64,000 nucleotides of DNA from the NCBI GenBank assembly GCA_030654835.1, contig JAURWS010000027.1, forward strand, positions 57,492 through 121,491, written 5' to 3'. A program made the position numbers and the translations under genes. Positions within the stretch are counted from its first letter, which is position 1; each line of letters opens with the position of its first letter. The stretch is from Gammaproteobacteria bacterium (lineage in GTDB: Bacteria; Pseudomonadota; Gammaproteobacteria; Pseudomonadales; Pseudohongiellaceae). The notes beneath the pieces were generated by a model, which was not told the origin of the DNA, searched no databases, and was given only the letters and a program-made list of their open reading frames with translations. Shown here piece after piece: positions 57,516-64,000 of the stretch.

Positions 57516-57594
57516 GTTATAGTGCTACGTGTGCGAGGTCGTGACAGTAGACTGAAAGCTCTAACCACGTGGAGTAACAAAAGGAGAAGTGGCA

Positions 57595-57843
57595 ATGAAG
57601 GTAGCTACACTGTATCGAGGGCTGAGTCTGCACACAGACGTTATCTACTACGATGAAATACGAAGGTATTCATCGGGTGTCAAGGTAGAGAAAGATGGCT
57701 GGTTCACACAGCGCATCGCCTTAGACCCGGAGTACTACGCCCTTGAGGCCGAGGCGGAAGAACGATCCCTGGTATTAGGGAGGCAACTCATAGATAAACA
57801 TCTGACCAACAGCGAAGTACTCTCGTTTGATTACTCGGAATAA
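57595..57843 (+). CDS. Cassette 6: small unknown protein (82 aa)
   Basis: The protein (MKVATLYRGLSLHTDVIYYD, then EIRRYSSGVKVEKDGWFTQR) has no family I recognise. A strong AAGGAG ribosome site lies 8 bases before the ATG at 57595, and a GTG two codons earlier is in frame. About 80 bases of leader separate it from attC 5, longer than in other cassettes and of unknown role. The acidic segment YYALEAEAEERSL is likely helical. Confidence 0.6.
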   Translation: MKVATLYRGLSLHTDVIYYDEIRRYSSGVKVEKDGWFTQRIALDPEYYALEAEAEERSLVLGRQLIDKHLTNSEVLSFDYSE

Positions 57844-57853
57844 CTTATTTTGC

Positions 57854-57905
57854 GCCTAACAAAACCATCCAAACGGAGACTATGGCGTTTATGGTAGCGT
57901 TAGTG
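57854..57905 (+). other. attC site 6
   Basis: GCCTAAC to GTTAGTG (57899-57905), 52 bases. The spacer contains no strong palindrome (AACCATCC...GGCGTTTATGGTAG pairs partly). It is more degenerate than attC 1-3. Confidence 0.6.
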
Positions 57906-57921
57906 GGGGAGGGCTTTACCT

Positions 57922-58542
57922 TTGAACAATGGTTTTGTGAAGATCGTCATGGCGTCGGGAAATGTTCATGAAATTTCTGATGTGCTGCTATTTCCAGAAC
58001 TTGAACTTGAGCAAATCCTAAAGCTCAAAGCGCAGGCTCAAGAGAATCTAGGTGGGTTTTCTTCCGGAATAGGATTTTTAGGTTCGCCAGGCTGGGTTTT
58101 TGGGGGAGTAGCGGCATTGGGGCTATTCGAATCAGTTATTTCAAACTCAAAAATAAAAAAGGGTTTAGGGCTTCTGAAGGAAGCCAGTGAAAAGTTTGAA
58201 GAATTTAGGAAGCGAGGAAAGCTCGTACCAATCTCTGAGATCGAAGGCATTGAGTTCCCTAATCCATCTTCGTGGCATTCAATCCAAAAAGCAAAAATAA
58301 AAATTGACTTAAAGCCCATGGGGATGTTGGAGAAAGGAGAGTTTGCTGGAAAGCACAAGATTGGCAGAAATCAAATCCAAAATGGTGTAGCGGAATTTGA
58401 AGCGACGACGCCTTTTGTTCAGTTTGAATCTGATTTCATCGTGGTTAGAGCAGCAGGCGAGCTAAGATCAATTCGCTGGTCTTCCATAGAGTGCTACGAA
58501 TCCTTTATTCCTGCGCTGTCATTGCGAGCAAATCGACTTTAA
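57922..58542 (+). CDS. Cassette 7: unknown protein with a glycine-rich hydrophobic segment
   Basis: The 206-residue protein has no recognised family. The segment GFLGSPGWVFGGVAALGLFE (about 48-68) could insert in a membrane; the rest is soluble, with a C-terminal beta-rich part (FVQFESDFIVVRAAGELRSI). Translation probably starts at TTG 57922 because GGGGGAGGG precedes it at good spacing; GTG 57937 and ATG 57949 are alternatives. Downstream only a degenerate attC is visible. Confidence 0.55.
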   Translation: MNNGFVKIVMASGNVHEISDVLLFPELELEQILKLKAQAQENLGGFSSGIGFLGSPGWVFGGVAALGLFESVISNSKIKKGLGLLKEASEKFEEFRKRGKLVPISEIEGIEFPNPSSWHSIQKAKIKIDLKPMGMLEKGEFAGKHKIGRNQIQNGVAEFEATTPFVQFESDFIVVRAAGELRSIRWSSIECYESFIPALSLRANRL

Positions 58543-58557
58543 AGTCAGCGTGTGTGA

Positions 58558-58606
58558 GCCTTACAGACGGACCGGGAGAGACGCCGCTTCGTTCGCGCCG
58601 TTAGGG
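58558..58606 (+). other. Degenerate attC-like site 7
   Basis: GCCTTAC (58558-58564) and GTTAGGG (58600-58606) flank 35 bases. The left core deviates (TTAC instead of TAAC). It sits at the expected place between two cassette genes. Confidence 0.45.
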
Positions 58607-58619
58607 CGCTGAGTTAACC

Positions 58620-59381
58620 ATGAAGCTAGACCAGATTCTACAGATGCTTGATACACAAATGGAGGTTGCTAAACTCTTAGAGGAGTCTTTCAGGAGTTTT
58701 TACAACGATGAATCTTTGGATGACGCGAGTTGGCTATCGCTATCTATGGCCTCAAAATTTCTGTGGCTGCATGAGGTTTTTTCTGCCCTATGGGACAAGA
58801 ATATAGCTTTTGAAGAGGTTATTTCTAAATATAGGCCACAATATGGCTCGTTCTCGCCAAGTATGTTCGAAGAAATAATTCAAGCTGCTATTTTTATAGT
58901 TCTTGGGAAATATTTCGATACGACAAAGGGGAGTCATGACGAAGGAATCGATTTGATACTCTCTGAAGAGGTCGAGACAACTATTGGTATTGAATATACG
59001 GCAACTAGCATAGTGCAGTGCAAGCTCTATAGGAACGTTGTCCCCGTCTCTGAATTGCGTGACTTCTTCGGAGTGATGGTTGCAAGAGCTGCCACTGGGT
59101 ATTTCTTCACAACAGCATCTTTCACTAAGCAGGCAGTTGAGAAGTTCATGCCGCTGGCAAATTCTTCAAGCTTGGCAAATAAGCTTTTCGTAGTAGCGGA
59201 TAAGGAAATTTATTCAATTCTCGCCGTATGCAATGCAATTGCAAGTGAAGTAGTTGATTCTTATCTTTCTGGCCACGATGCAGACATAGAGGAGATAGAA
59301 GAAAATCGCCAAAGAGCCAAAGCCCTTATGCATTCTTCTATCCCCATACAGCAAGATATCTTTGAAAGAAAATGGCCATGA
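58620..59381 (+). CDS. Cassette 8a: Mrr-like restriction endonuclease-fold protein
   Basis: The 253-residue protein has a helical N-terminal half and a C-terminal PD-(D/E)xK nuclease pattern: SHDEGIDLIL (Asp111), GIEYTATSIVQCKLYR with the Q-x-K motif (Lys135), then VVPVSELRDFFGVMVARAAT and GYFFTTASFTKQAVEKF, which is the order of Mrr_cat domains. Mrr-family enzymes cut modified DNA. No methyltransferase gene accompanies it, consistent with a type IV-like or other defence nuclease; target unknown. It overlaps the next small gene, so this cassette carries two genes. Confidence 0.7.
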   Translation: MKLDQILQMLDTQMEVAKLLEESFRSFYNDESLDDASWLSLSMASKFLWLHEVFSALWDKNIAFEEVISKYRPQYGSFSPSMFEEIIQAAIFIVLGKYFDTTKGSHDEGIDLILSEEVETTIGIEYTATSIVQCKLYRNVVPVSELRDFFGVMVARAATGYFFTTASFTKQAVEKFMPLANSSSLANKLFVVADKEIYSILAVCNAIASEVVDSYLSGHDADIEEIEENRQRAKALMHSSIPIQQDIFERKWP

Positions 59382-59605
59382 GAAAACCAATTCGAGGCCC
59401 CCTTGAGGATGAAATGCGTAACTCTCCAACCTTCGAGGTAGCAAAATGGGCACATGCCTCACAAAAAGGGTCGTTCAGACAAATAGCAGCGGAGTTAGAG
59501 TTGGAGCGAAGGAAATACCTTAGAGAATTTTTTACTAAGCGCATTGTCTCTTGGATTGCCCTTGGCGTTTCTGTGGTTTCACTTATTATTTCCATAGCAA
59601 GGTGA
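59372..59605 (+). CDS. Cassette 8b: small single-span membrane protein
   Basis: The 77-residue product overlaps the nuclease gene by 10 bases. It has a polar N-terminal part (KPIRGPLEDEMRNSPTFEVA) and a C-terminal membrane span (WIALGVSVVSLIISIA). An ATG at 59378 is an alternative start that makes an ATGA overlap. It could anchor, inhibit or assist the nuclease; no family is recognised. Confidence 0.6.
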   Translation: MAMRKPIRGPLEDEMRNSPTFEVAKWAHASQKGSFRQIAAELELERRKYLREFFTKRIVSWIALGVSVVSLIISIAR

Positions 59606-59615
59606 CAGCGGTCCC

Positions 59616-59622
59616 GGCTAAC
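59616..59622 (+). other. Left half of a truncated attC closing the array
   Basis: GGCTAACAACC looks like the opening core of an attC site after cassette 8, but no GTTRRRY-type closing core is found before the DUF2130 gene. It probably marks the right boundary of the array, where the last site was truncated. Confidence 0.4.
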
Positions 59623-59684
59623 AACCGACTGTGATCCTCCAACACTACGCGCTTTCAAATCCCAACCAAACTAGAGCCACCCCA

Positions 59685-60986
59685 ATGCACGAAATCATCT
59701 GCCCCCACTGCGGAAAAGCCTTCAAAATCGACGAAGCCGGTTACGCAGACATCCTGAAACAAGTTCGCGACAGCGACTTCGATAAGCAACTGCACGCACG
59801 GCTTGAGCTGGCCGAGCAGGACAAACGCAACGCCGTCGAACTCGCTCAATCCAAACTGTCGAACTCGCTGCAGAAAGCCGCCGCAGAAAAGGACGCCGAA
59901 ATACAGAATCTAAAGGCGAAACTCGATGCCGGTGAAGTCGCACGAAAGCTCGCCGTGACCGAGGCGCTGAGCGCGGTGGAAAAGCAGCGCGATGCGCTCG
60001 CCAACGAGCTCAAGCAGGCGAAGCATGAGAAGCTGGCTGCTACCCATCTGGCCGAGGCGAAGTCCGCTAACGAACTGCAGAAAGCCGCAGCGGTGAAGGA
60101 TGCGGCCATCCAGGACCTGAAGGCGCAGCTTGAGCGTTCGGCGCTTGAAAAGCAGCTCGCAGAAAAATCGCTCAAGGACAAGTACGAGACGCAGATCAGG
60201 GATCGCGATGACGCGATCGAGCGACTCAAGGACATGAAGGCGCGTCTGTCGACCAAGATGGTGGGCGAAACGCTTGAGCAGCACTGCGAAACCGAGTTCA
60301 ACCGCATTCGCGCGACGGCGTTTCCGAAGGCGTATTTCGAGAAGGACAATGACGCGCGCTCTGGCAGCAAGGGCGACTACATCTTCCGCGATTCCGATGA
60401 GGCGAGTACTGAGATCGTCTCGATCATGTTCGAAATGAAGAACGAGAATGATCGCACCGCGACCAAGAACAAGAACGAGGATTTCCTGAAGGAACTCGAC
60501 AAGGATCGCAACGAGAAGGGCTGCGAGTATGCGGTGCTGGTCACGCTGCTCGAGCCCGATAGCGAGCTCTACAACACCGGCATTGTCGACGTGTTCCACC
60601 GCTACCCGAAGATGTACATCATCCGGCCGCAGTTCTTTATTCCGATGATCACGCTGCTGCGCAATGCGGCGATGAACTCGCTCAAGTACAAGTCAGAGCT
60701 TGCGCTTGTGAAGGCGCAGAGCATCGACATCACGAACTTCGAAAACGATCTCGAAATTTTCAAGACCGCCTTTGCGAAAAATTACGATCTCGCTTCCAAG
60801 CGCTTTCAAACGGCGATCGACGAGATCGACAAGTCCATCGACCACTTGCAGAAGACGAAGGAAGCCCTGCTCGGTACGGATCGAAACCTTCGTCTTGCGA
60901 ACGACAAGGCGCAGGACGTCACGATCAAGAAGCTGACGAAGGGCAACCCGACGATGGCGGCGAAGTTCGCGGAAGGCATAGACTAG
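59685..60986 (+). CDS. DUF2130 family coiled-coil protein
   Basis: The 433-residue protein starts with a CPHCGKAF zinc-ribbon-like motif, followed by a long coiled coil (about 35-195) rich in Lys, Glu and Ala. The coiled coil contains a near-duplicate: [20 protein letters not shown] and [20 protein letters not shown]. Then comes the DUF2130 core with [30 protein letters not shown] and [20 protein letters not shown], which resembles a PD-(D/E)xK nuclease fold. Function is unknown. Codon use is G+C-rich like the host, so it lies outside the cassette array. No clear ribosome site is seen before the ATG. Confidence 0.82.
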   Translation: MHEIICPHCGKAFKIDEAGYADILKQVRDSDFDKQLHARLELAEQDKRNAVELAQSKLSNSLQKAAAEKDAEIQNLKAKLDAGEVARKLAVTEALSAVEKQRDALANELKQAKHEKLAATHLAEAKSANELQKAAAVKDAAIQDLKAQLERSALEKQLAEKSLKDKYETQIRDRDDAIERLKDMKARLSTKMVGETLEQHCETEFNRIRATAFPKAYFEKDNDARSGSKGDYIFRDSDEASTEIVSIMFEMKNENDRTATKNKNEDFLKELDKDRNEKGCEYAVLVTLLEPDSELYNTGIVDVFHRYPKMYIIRPQFFIPMITLLRNAAMNSLKYKSELALVKAQSIDITNFENDLEIFKTAFAKNYDLASKRFQTAIDEIDKSIDHLQKTKEALLGTDRNLRLANDKAQDVTIKKLTKGNPTMAAKFAEGID

Positions 60987-60999
60987 CTTTGAGCTATTC

Positions 61000-63192
61000 C
61001 TACCTCGCCAGCGGATCAGGCCGCATCTGGAAGTGATACACCTTGCTCGTCGTGCCCGGCCCCGTCTCCATGTGGAAGGGCGCGCGGCTGCTCAGCGTGG
61101 ACCACAGGCCCCGGCCCTTCCAGCCTGCGGCCGGGTCGTCGATGCGGCCATCCAGCCACTTGGTGTAGAAGCCCAGCGGGTAGGGCACGGTCAGCCGTAC
61201 CCATTCGCCATCGTTCAGCACCAGCAGCGCGCCCGATTGATTCCCCGTGTTGATCGGCGTGTTGGCGCCGAGGCCGAGGGTGTCGTGCTGGTCCACCCAG
61301 GTGAAATAGCTGCCCTCGGAACTGCCCGACTGCGTCAGGTTCTTGAACTGCGGCAGCGGCTCGGTGTAGAAGCTCCAACCTTCCGGGCAATGCTGGCCGT
61401 TGGCTGTCGGGCCATTGAGCGGCCCCTCACACTTGCGGCGGTCGAAGCTGCCCATATGCCCGCTGGAGAGTGCCACCCAGGCCACGCCGTCGCGGTCGAT
61501 GTCCATGCCGCGCGGTGAGAAGCCTTCGATGGCATTGCCATCGGCGTCCACCGGTAGTTCGTAGATTTCGGTCAGCGCAGTCGTGGACGGGTCAGCACCC
61601 GGCACGATGCGCAGCACCGCGCCCGGGTAGCTCAGTGTCGAGCCCCACACCGAACCATCGGCTGCCGGTGCCACGGCATAGAAGCCCGCTTGAATGCGCT
61701 TGTCACGCGCCGGGTCCAGCGCCTCGTTTGGTTGCGCATAGCCTTCGTCGCGCACGCCATTGCCATTGCTGTCCAGAATCAGAGGCGTCCAGCCTTGCGC
61801 TGCCACCGCGTCGCCCGTCTCCAGGAACTGCCGCGTGTTCAGCCAACCCACCACGGCGCCGCCACCGCTGGTCCACAGGGTGTTGTCGGCGTCTTCGGCA
61901 AACATCAGGTGATGGGTGCCGAAGCAGGTATTGATGGGCGTATAGACATCCGTGGCCGGGTCATACACGCCCAGATGGCGGCCGGAGCGGCCCACCGGGA
62001 ACATGCGCGCCGAAGGGTGGTCGGAGCCCTCTCCGCAGAAGGCCGGCACATTGGCCGGGTCGCGGGCGCGGGAGGTAATCCACACGCGGCCATCCTGATC
62101 CATCATCGGGTTGTGCACCGTGGTGGAAGTGTCCCAGACCGGCTCGGTGCCCCAGTTGGCCGACGGCCCCATGGGCGGCGCCACCGGCGGGTTGTAGTTC
62201 GGGTCTTCCGGGAACACCGGCACCTGGGAGATGGCGTGCGTCACCGGATCGAGCACCGGCAGATAGTCGGCCGATTCCTCCAGCGCGCCGTACAACCGGC
62301 CAAAGGCATTCACCGTCGGGTCGCGCCGGTCGGTAGACACGAGGTCGTGCAGATAGGCACGCGGGTCGGCCCAGTCCCACTGCGTGATGACCACATTGCG
62401 CTCCAGCCCGTGCGGACGCTCCGGCACCGGCGGCAACTCGCCCGCCGCGATGCGGTCGGTCCAGTTGGCGTACATCTGCAGCGTGCGCTTGTCGCCCATG
62501 CCCGCCAGCGTGTTGGTCATGAAGGCTCCCGCCTGCCCGGCACGCACGCGCTGGTTCCAGGACTCGAAGGAGTTCTCGGCAGACGCAAACAAGTCGGGGA
62601 TGGTGCGCGTGGCCTCAGTGCCCATCTGGTGACACACCACGCAGCCGCCATTGCTGACGAGGTGGATGAAATCGTCCTGATTCCGCACGCCCTCCGCGAT
62701 GCCATTGCCGTCCTGCCCCGTGCCCGGAAACTCGTGCGCCTCGGGAACTTCCAGCAGCGAATACCAGTAGCCAGCCGGATATAACTGCGCCGCCGTGGCC
62801 GCATCGGGCGCCGGCACGGCACGCAGTTCCAGCGACACCCCCGGCGGAGTGCTGAGCCTGGGCGAATCCACCAGGCCGTAACCGCGCACCCACACGTCAT
62901 AGGTGCCACCTGGCAGGTCGGGAATCAGGAACAAACCGTCGTCATTGGTGACCACCGTTTTTGAATACAGCGTCGGCAAATCCCGCGTCTCGGCAATCAC
63001 CCACACGCCCGCCTCGGGGCCATTGGGGCCGAAGACGCTGCCAGCGATGTCATCGCCGTCGACTGTGGGCAGAGCAGGCGCAGGCGCTGCTGGAGTTGTG
63101 GTGGCAACAGGCGTGGTCTCATCACCACAGCTGGTCAGCGCCAAAAGGGTGAGCATGGAAATGGCAAGGGGCAGCGGGCGCTTGGTGATCAT
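61000..63192 (-). CDS. Large lipoprotein with carboxypeptidase-regulatory-like domain, one haem-c motif and a propeller
   Basis: The 730-residue product has a lipoprotein signal peptide with lipobox LTSC (Cys22, Gly at +2, so outer-membrane sorting is likely). A Thr/Pro/Ala linker leads to a carboxypeptidase regulatory-like domain (about 45-120; GLFLIPDLPGGTYDVWVRG). A single CVVCH haem-c motif follows (Cys184, Cys187, His188). The remaining 450 residues show propeller-like repeats (DGRVWITSR, DGSVWGSTL, DGVAWVALSSG) resembling Vgb-type streptogramin lyase blades. A periplasmic or outer-membrane redox enzyme is inferred; the substrate is unknown. Start 63192 is chosen from the signal peptide; a GAGGA ribosome site lies upstream. 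Confidence 0.75.
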   Translation of the reverse strand: MITKRPLPLAISMLTLLALTSCGDETTPVATTTPAAPAPALPTVDGDDIAGSVFGPNGPEAGVWVIAETRDLPTLYSKTVVTNDDGLFLIPDLPGGTYDVWVRGYGLVDSPRLSTPPGVSLELRAVPAPDAATAAQLYPAGYWYSLLEVPEAHEFPGTGQDGNGIAEGVRNQDDFIHLVSNGGCVVCHQMGTEATRTIPDLFASAENSFESWNQRVRAGQAGAFMTNTLAGMGDKRTLQMYANWTDRIAAGELPPVPERPHGLERNVVITQWDWADPRAYLHDLVSTDRRDPTVNAFGRLYGALEESADYLPVLDPVTHAISQVPVFPEDPNYNPPVAPPMGPSANWGTEPVWDTSTTVHNPMMDQDGRVWITSRARDPANVPAFCGEGSDHPSARMFPVGRSGRHLGVYDPATDVYTPINTCFGTHHLMFAEDADNTLWTSGGGAVVGWLNTRQFLETGDAVAAQGWTPLILDSNGNGVRDEGYAQPNEALDPARDKRIQAGFYAVAPAADGSVWGSTLSYPGAVLRIVPGADPSTTALTEIYELPVDADGNAIEGFSPRGMDIDRDGVAWVALSSGHMGSFDRRKCEGPLNGPTANGQHCPEGWSFYTEPLPQFKNLTQSGSSEGSYFTWVDQHDTLGLGANTPINTGNQSGALLVLNDGEWVRLTVPYPLGFYTKWLDGRIDDPAAGWKGRGLWSTLSSRAPFHMETGPGTTSKVYHFQMRPDPLAR

Positions 63193-63390
63193 GGTGTCCT
63201 CTTCTTCTTGTTGTTGGGAAGGGTCAGGAGGACTGTAACCCAAAGGTGAGGGGGTTGGTAGCGGGACAGGTGCGGTGCAATGGTGGGGTGGCTTAAGGGC
63301 GTGGGTGCTTACGATGTCCGTGCCGCTGGATTAATGTTTATTCGTGAAAATATAGGTGGATATTTAGCAGCGAAATCATCGAGATAGGGC

Positions 63391-63406
63391 TATAATATGT
63401 ACATAT
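63391..63406 (+). promoter_or_regulatory. -10 box overlapping a 12-base palindrome
   Basis: A perfect TATAAT (63391-63396) overlaps the palindrome ATATGTACATAT (63395-63406) in the A+T-rich 216-base gap upstream of the DUF222 gene. This arrangement suits a repressor-controlled promoter. No good -35 box is seen at the ideal distance. Confidence 0.4.
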
Positions 63407-63459
63407 AAACAGTATTCTTCAGGCGCCCGTTTGCGGCCTTTCCAAGGAGGAATCGTCTC

Positions 63460-64000
63460 ATGTCACAGCTCCCGTCTCTTGCTCTTATTCCACAAGACAA
63501 TGCCGCGCTCAGCGACGAGATTACCCGTCTCGCCGGTCACATCAACGCCGCCCAACATCGCTTCCTGACACTGCTCGCTGCGCTCATCGAGCGCGACGCG
63601 TGGGAGGGCTACGGCATCAAATCGCCAGCACACTGGTTGAATTATCACTGCGGCATTGATCTGGGTGCCGCGCGCGAAAAGGTGCGCGTCGCGAAGAGTT
63701 TGTCGACACTGCCCGCCATCGACGACGCCTTCCGCTCCGGCACGATCAGCTATTCCAAAGTGCGCGCCATGACCCGTTCCGCCACGCCGGAGAATGAACA
63801 GTTGCTGCTGCAGGTGGCGCTGCATGGTACTGCGCAACACGTCGAGCAACTGGTGCGAAAATATCGGCGTGCCGAAAGCCTGACGGATGATCGTCGTGCC
63901 GAGAGCCAGTACGAAGCTCGTGAACTCACCTGCTACTTTGACGACGACGGCATGCTGGTGCTGCGCGGCCGGATGACACCGGAAGACGGCGCCGTCTTCA
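63460..64000 (+). CDS. DUF222-type HNH endonuclease family protein, 3' end missing
   Basis: The open frame continues past the window end, giving 180 residues. It contains AQHRFLTLLAALIERDAWEG, SPAHWLNYHCGIDLGAAREK, VRVAKSLSTLPAIDDAF and GTISYSKVRAMTRSATPENE, the pattern of DUF222 (13E12-type) proteins. A perfect AAGGAGG ribosome site lies 9 bases upstream of the ATG. The C-terminal HNH nuclease motif expected for the family would be outside the window. These genes often occur in multiple copies in a genome. Confidence 0.8.
   Translation, partial: MSQLPSLALIPQDNAALSDEITRLAGHINAAQHRFLTLLAALIERDAWEGYGIKSPAHWLNYHCGIDLGAAREKVRVAKSLSTLPAIDDAFRSGTISYSKVRAMTRSATPENEQLLLQVALHGTAQHVEQLVRKYRRAESLTDDRRAESQYEARELTCYFDDDGMLVLRGRMTPEDGAVF

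Larger units (their letters stand above)
53270..59622 (+). mobile_element. Chromosomal integron cassette array without integrase (attC cluster)
   Basis: A first core-like site GTTATGC lies at 53270-53276. From there about eight plus-strand cassettes follow, most of them single-ORF units closed by an attC-like element that begins with an ATAAC or CTAAC core and ends with GTTAGGC, GTTATG- or GTTAG-type cores. Several sites share CTGAGCGAC and AGAACAAGGGCGTTAG-like blocks, the homogeneity seen in sedentary chromosomal integrons. The region is visibly A+T-richer than its surroundings and its genes are mostly unknown. No tyrosine-recombinase intI gene is visible within the window; the left flank is the broken SDR gene, the right flank a host-like DUF2130 gene. 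Confidence 0.85.

Overview
The window is chromosomal DNA of a gammaproteobacterium, most likely an aerobic, non-enteric environmental lineage; I cannot name the genus. Grounds: a complete nuoA-N operon with fused nuoCD; the rppH-ptsP and lgt-thyA-folA neighbourhood typical of Pseudomonas and enterics; a gcvT-H-P operon; a GcvR-like ACT protein; and Pseudomonas-type REP palindromes. Most of the sequence is G+C-rich and densely coded. No rRNA, tRNA or CRISPR array was recognised.

Layout. 1-3.9 kb: a hemW(partial)-phhB-argE-argA operon. 4.0-7.3 kb: a secreted beta-propeller protein converging on a TonB-dependent receptor, with a large inverted repeat and a terminator between them. 7.5-13.1 kb (minus): RHH regulator-lgt-thyA-folA, and rppH-ptsP. 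13.3-18.9 kb: a HAD hydrolase, GcvR-like protein, a Tat-exported sulfite-oxidase-type molybdoenzyme, an uncharacterised protein with a divergent class III cyclase-like domain, and SlyD. 19-21.5 kb: a rubrerythrin / Fe-S protein / DUF3501 cluster. 21.7-31.5 kb: small regulators, LysR, TraB/GumN, DUF6164, FAH-family hydrolase, the giant helicase Lhr, signal peptidase I and a DUF502 protein. 31.6-36.8 kb: gcvT, gcvH, gcvP and a CBS-domain protein. 37.2-52.1 kb: the 13-gene respiratory complex I operon. 52.1-53.1 kb: a frameshifted short-chain dehydrogenase.

53.27-59.62 kb is the stand-out region: a run of visibly A+T-richer, mostly unknown plus-strand genes, nearly all followed by a palindromic element that opens with a TAAC core and closes with a GTTA core (GTTAGGC, GTTATGA and so on). 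These are integron attC sites, so this is a chromosomal gene-cassette array of about eight cassettes. No integron integrase gene is visible on either side, so within this window it is an integrase-less attC cluster. Cassette products include a membrane protein, a DUF2971 protein, an HD-domain phosphohydrolase, a protein with a HEPN-type R-x4-H motif, and a two-gene cassette with an Mrr-like nuclease plus a small membrane protein.

59.7-64 kb returns to host-like composition: a DUF2130 coiled-coil protein, a large lipoprotein with one haem-c motif, and the start of a DUF222-type HNH nuclease gene cut by the window end.

Four REP palindromes are scattered through the host part. Two lie in frame inside coding sequence (nuoM and the dehydrogenase). 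Two sit just upstream of a start codon, where their conserved end supplies the ribosome binding site (nuoL and the DUF6164 gene). All calls come from reading the sequence; no database search was possible.
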